A DNA stretch of 64,000 nt from Wuchereria bancrofti. Taxonomy: Eukaryota; Nematoda; Chromadorea; Rhabditida; Onchocercidae. The notes below the pieces were generated by a model. That model saw only the letters and a program-made list of their open reading frames with translations, did no database searches and had not been told where the DNA came from. Position 1 is the stretch's first letter; every line of letters starts with the position of its first letter. Location of the stretch: the NCBI GenBank assembly GCA_005281725.1, contig SSBO01000012.1, positions 16,083,048 to 16,147,047 of the forward strand. Direction: 5' to 3'. This document shows positions 63,882 to 64,000 of this stretch, piece after piece. Made by a program: the position numbers and the translations under genes.

Positions 63882-64000
63882 GTGAAATACACCGCTGCTT
63901 AAAGTTTTCTAAAAGAAGAGAAAATTGAAAGGACCAGAATAATGCAGACACTGATAGAAAGATTCGAACTGATGAAATATAAAGCATGATAAGAGTTTAT

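Overview
The window is AT-rich nuclear DNA from a nematode, most likely a spirurid or filarial worm. Genes are split into many short exons with TTTTCAG-type acceptors. Several start codons sit just behind an acceptor-like site, as expected for spliced-leader trans-splicing. The protein families fit: calponin-like (CLIK) repeats, an NR6A/HR4-type nuclear receptor, a membrane-tailed histidine acid phosphatase, and ribosomal protein L35. There is no bacterial, plasmid or CRISPR content. All gene models come from reading splice sites and phases by eye.

The sequence is a scaffold of four contigs joined by single N bases at 16745, 24015 and 60342: C1 (1-16744), C2 (16746-24014), C3 (24016-60341) and C4 (60343-64000). 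Around each join the flanking contigs repeat one another. C1's last 1,022 bp match C3's first 1,022 bp with no net indel. C2 is a third, more diverged version of the same interval. C4's first 2 kb is a shortened version of C3's last 3 kb. The joins are therefore unmerged copies (haplotypes, gametologs or paralogs), not sequence progression.

Layout. C1: terminal exon of a + gene with a hydrophobic tail (168-308); a small two-helix membrane protein (3059-3999, +); CMTR2, an mRNA cap 2'-O-methyltransferase (9423-5360, -, 13 exons in phase); and a broken valyl-tRNA synthetase gene (16744-10040, -). C2: the intact 5' part of valyl-tRNA synthetase (18616-16940, -), an intact HP1-like chromodomain/chromoshadow gene (22375-19700, -) and the first two exons of rpl-35 (+). 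C3: broken versions of the valyl-tRNA synthetase 5' end and of the HP1-like gene, a complete rpl-35 (29051-30199), a calponin-repeat gene (35179-31909, -), a putative secreted peptide precursor (38192-40183, +), a 10-kb nuclear receptor gene (51611-41220, -), a repeat-rich gene-poor stretch (51.7-57.4 kb), and the 3' part of a histidine acid phosphatase gene with a dead mariner in an intron. C4: a second, damaged copy of that gene plus its 5' exons.

The HP1-like, valyl-tRNA synthetase and CMTR2 genes lie head-to-tail on the minus strand and could be an operon. The main observation is that one version of this locus keeps valyl-tRNA synthetase and the HP1-like gene open, while the other has lost exons, splice sites and frame in both but keeps rpl-35 perfect. 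A null allele of an essential synthetase persists easily only if it is sheltered, for example on a neo-Y, or if it is a duplicate; read depth by sex would decide.
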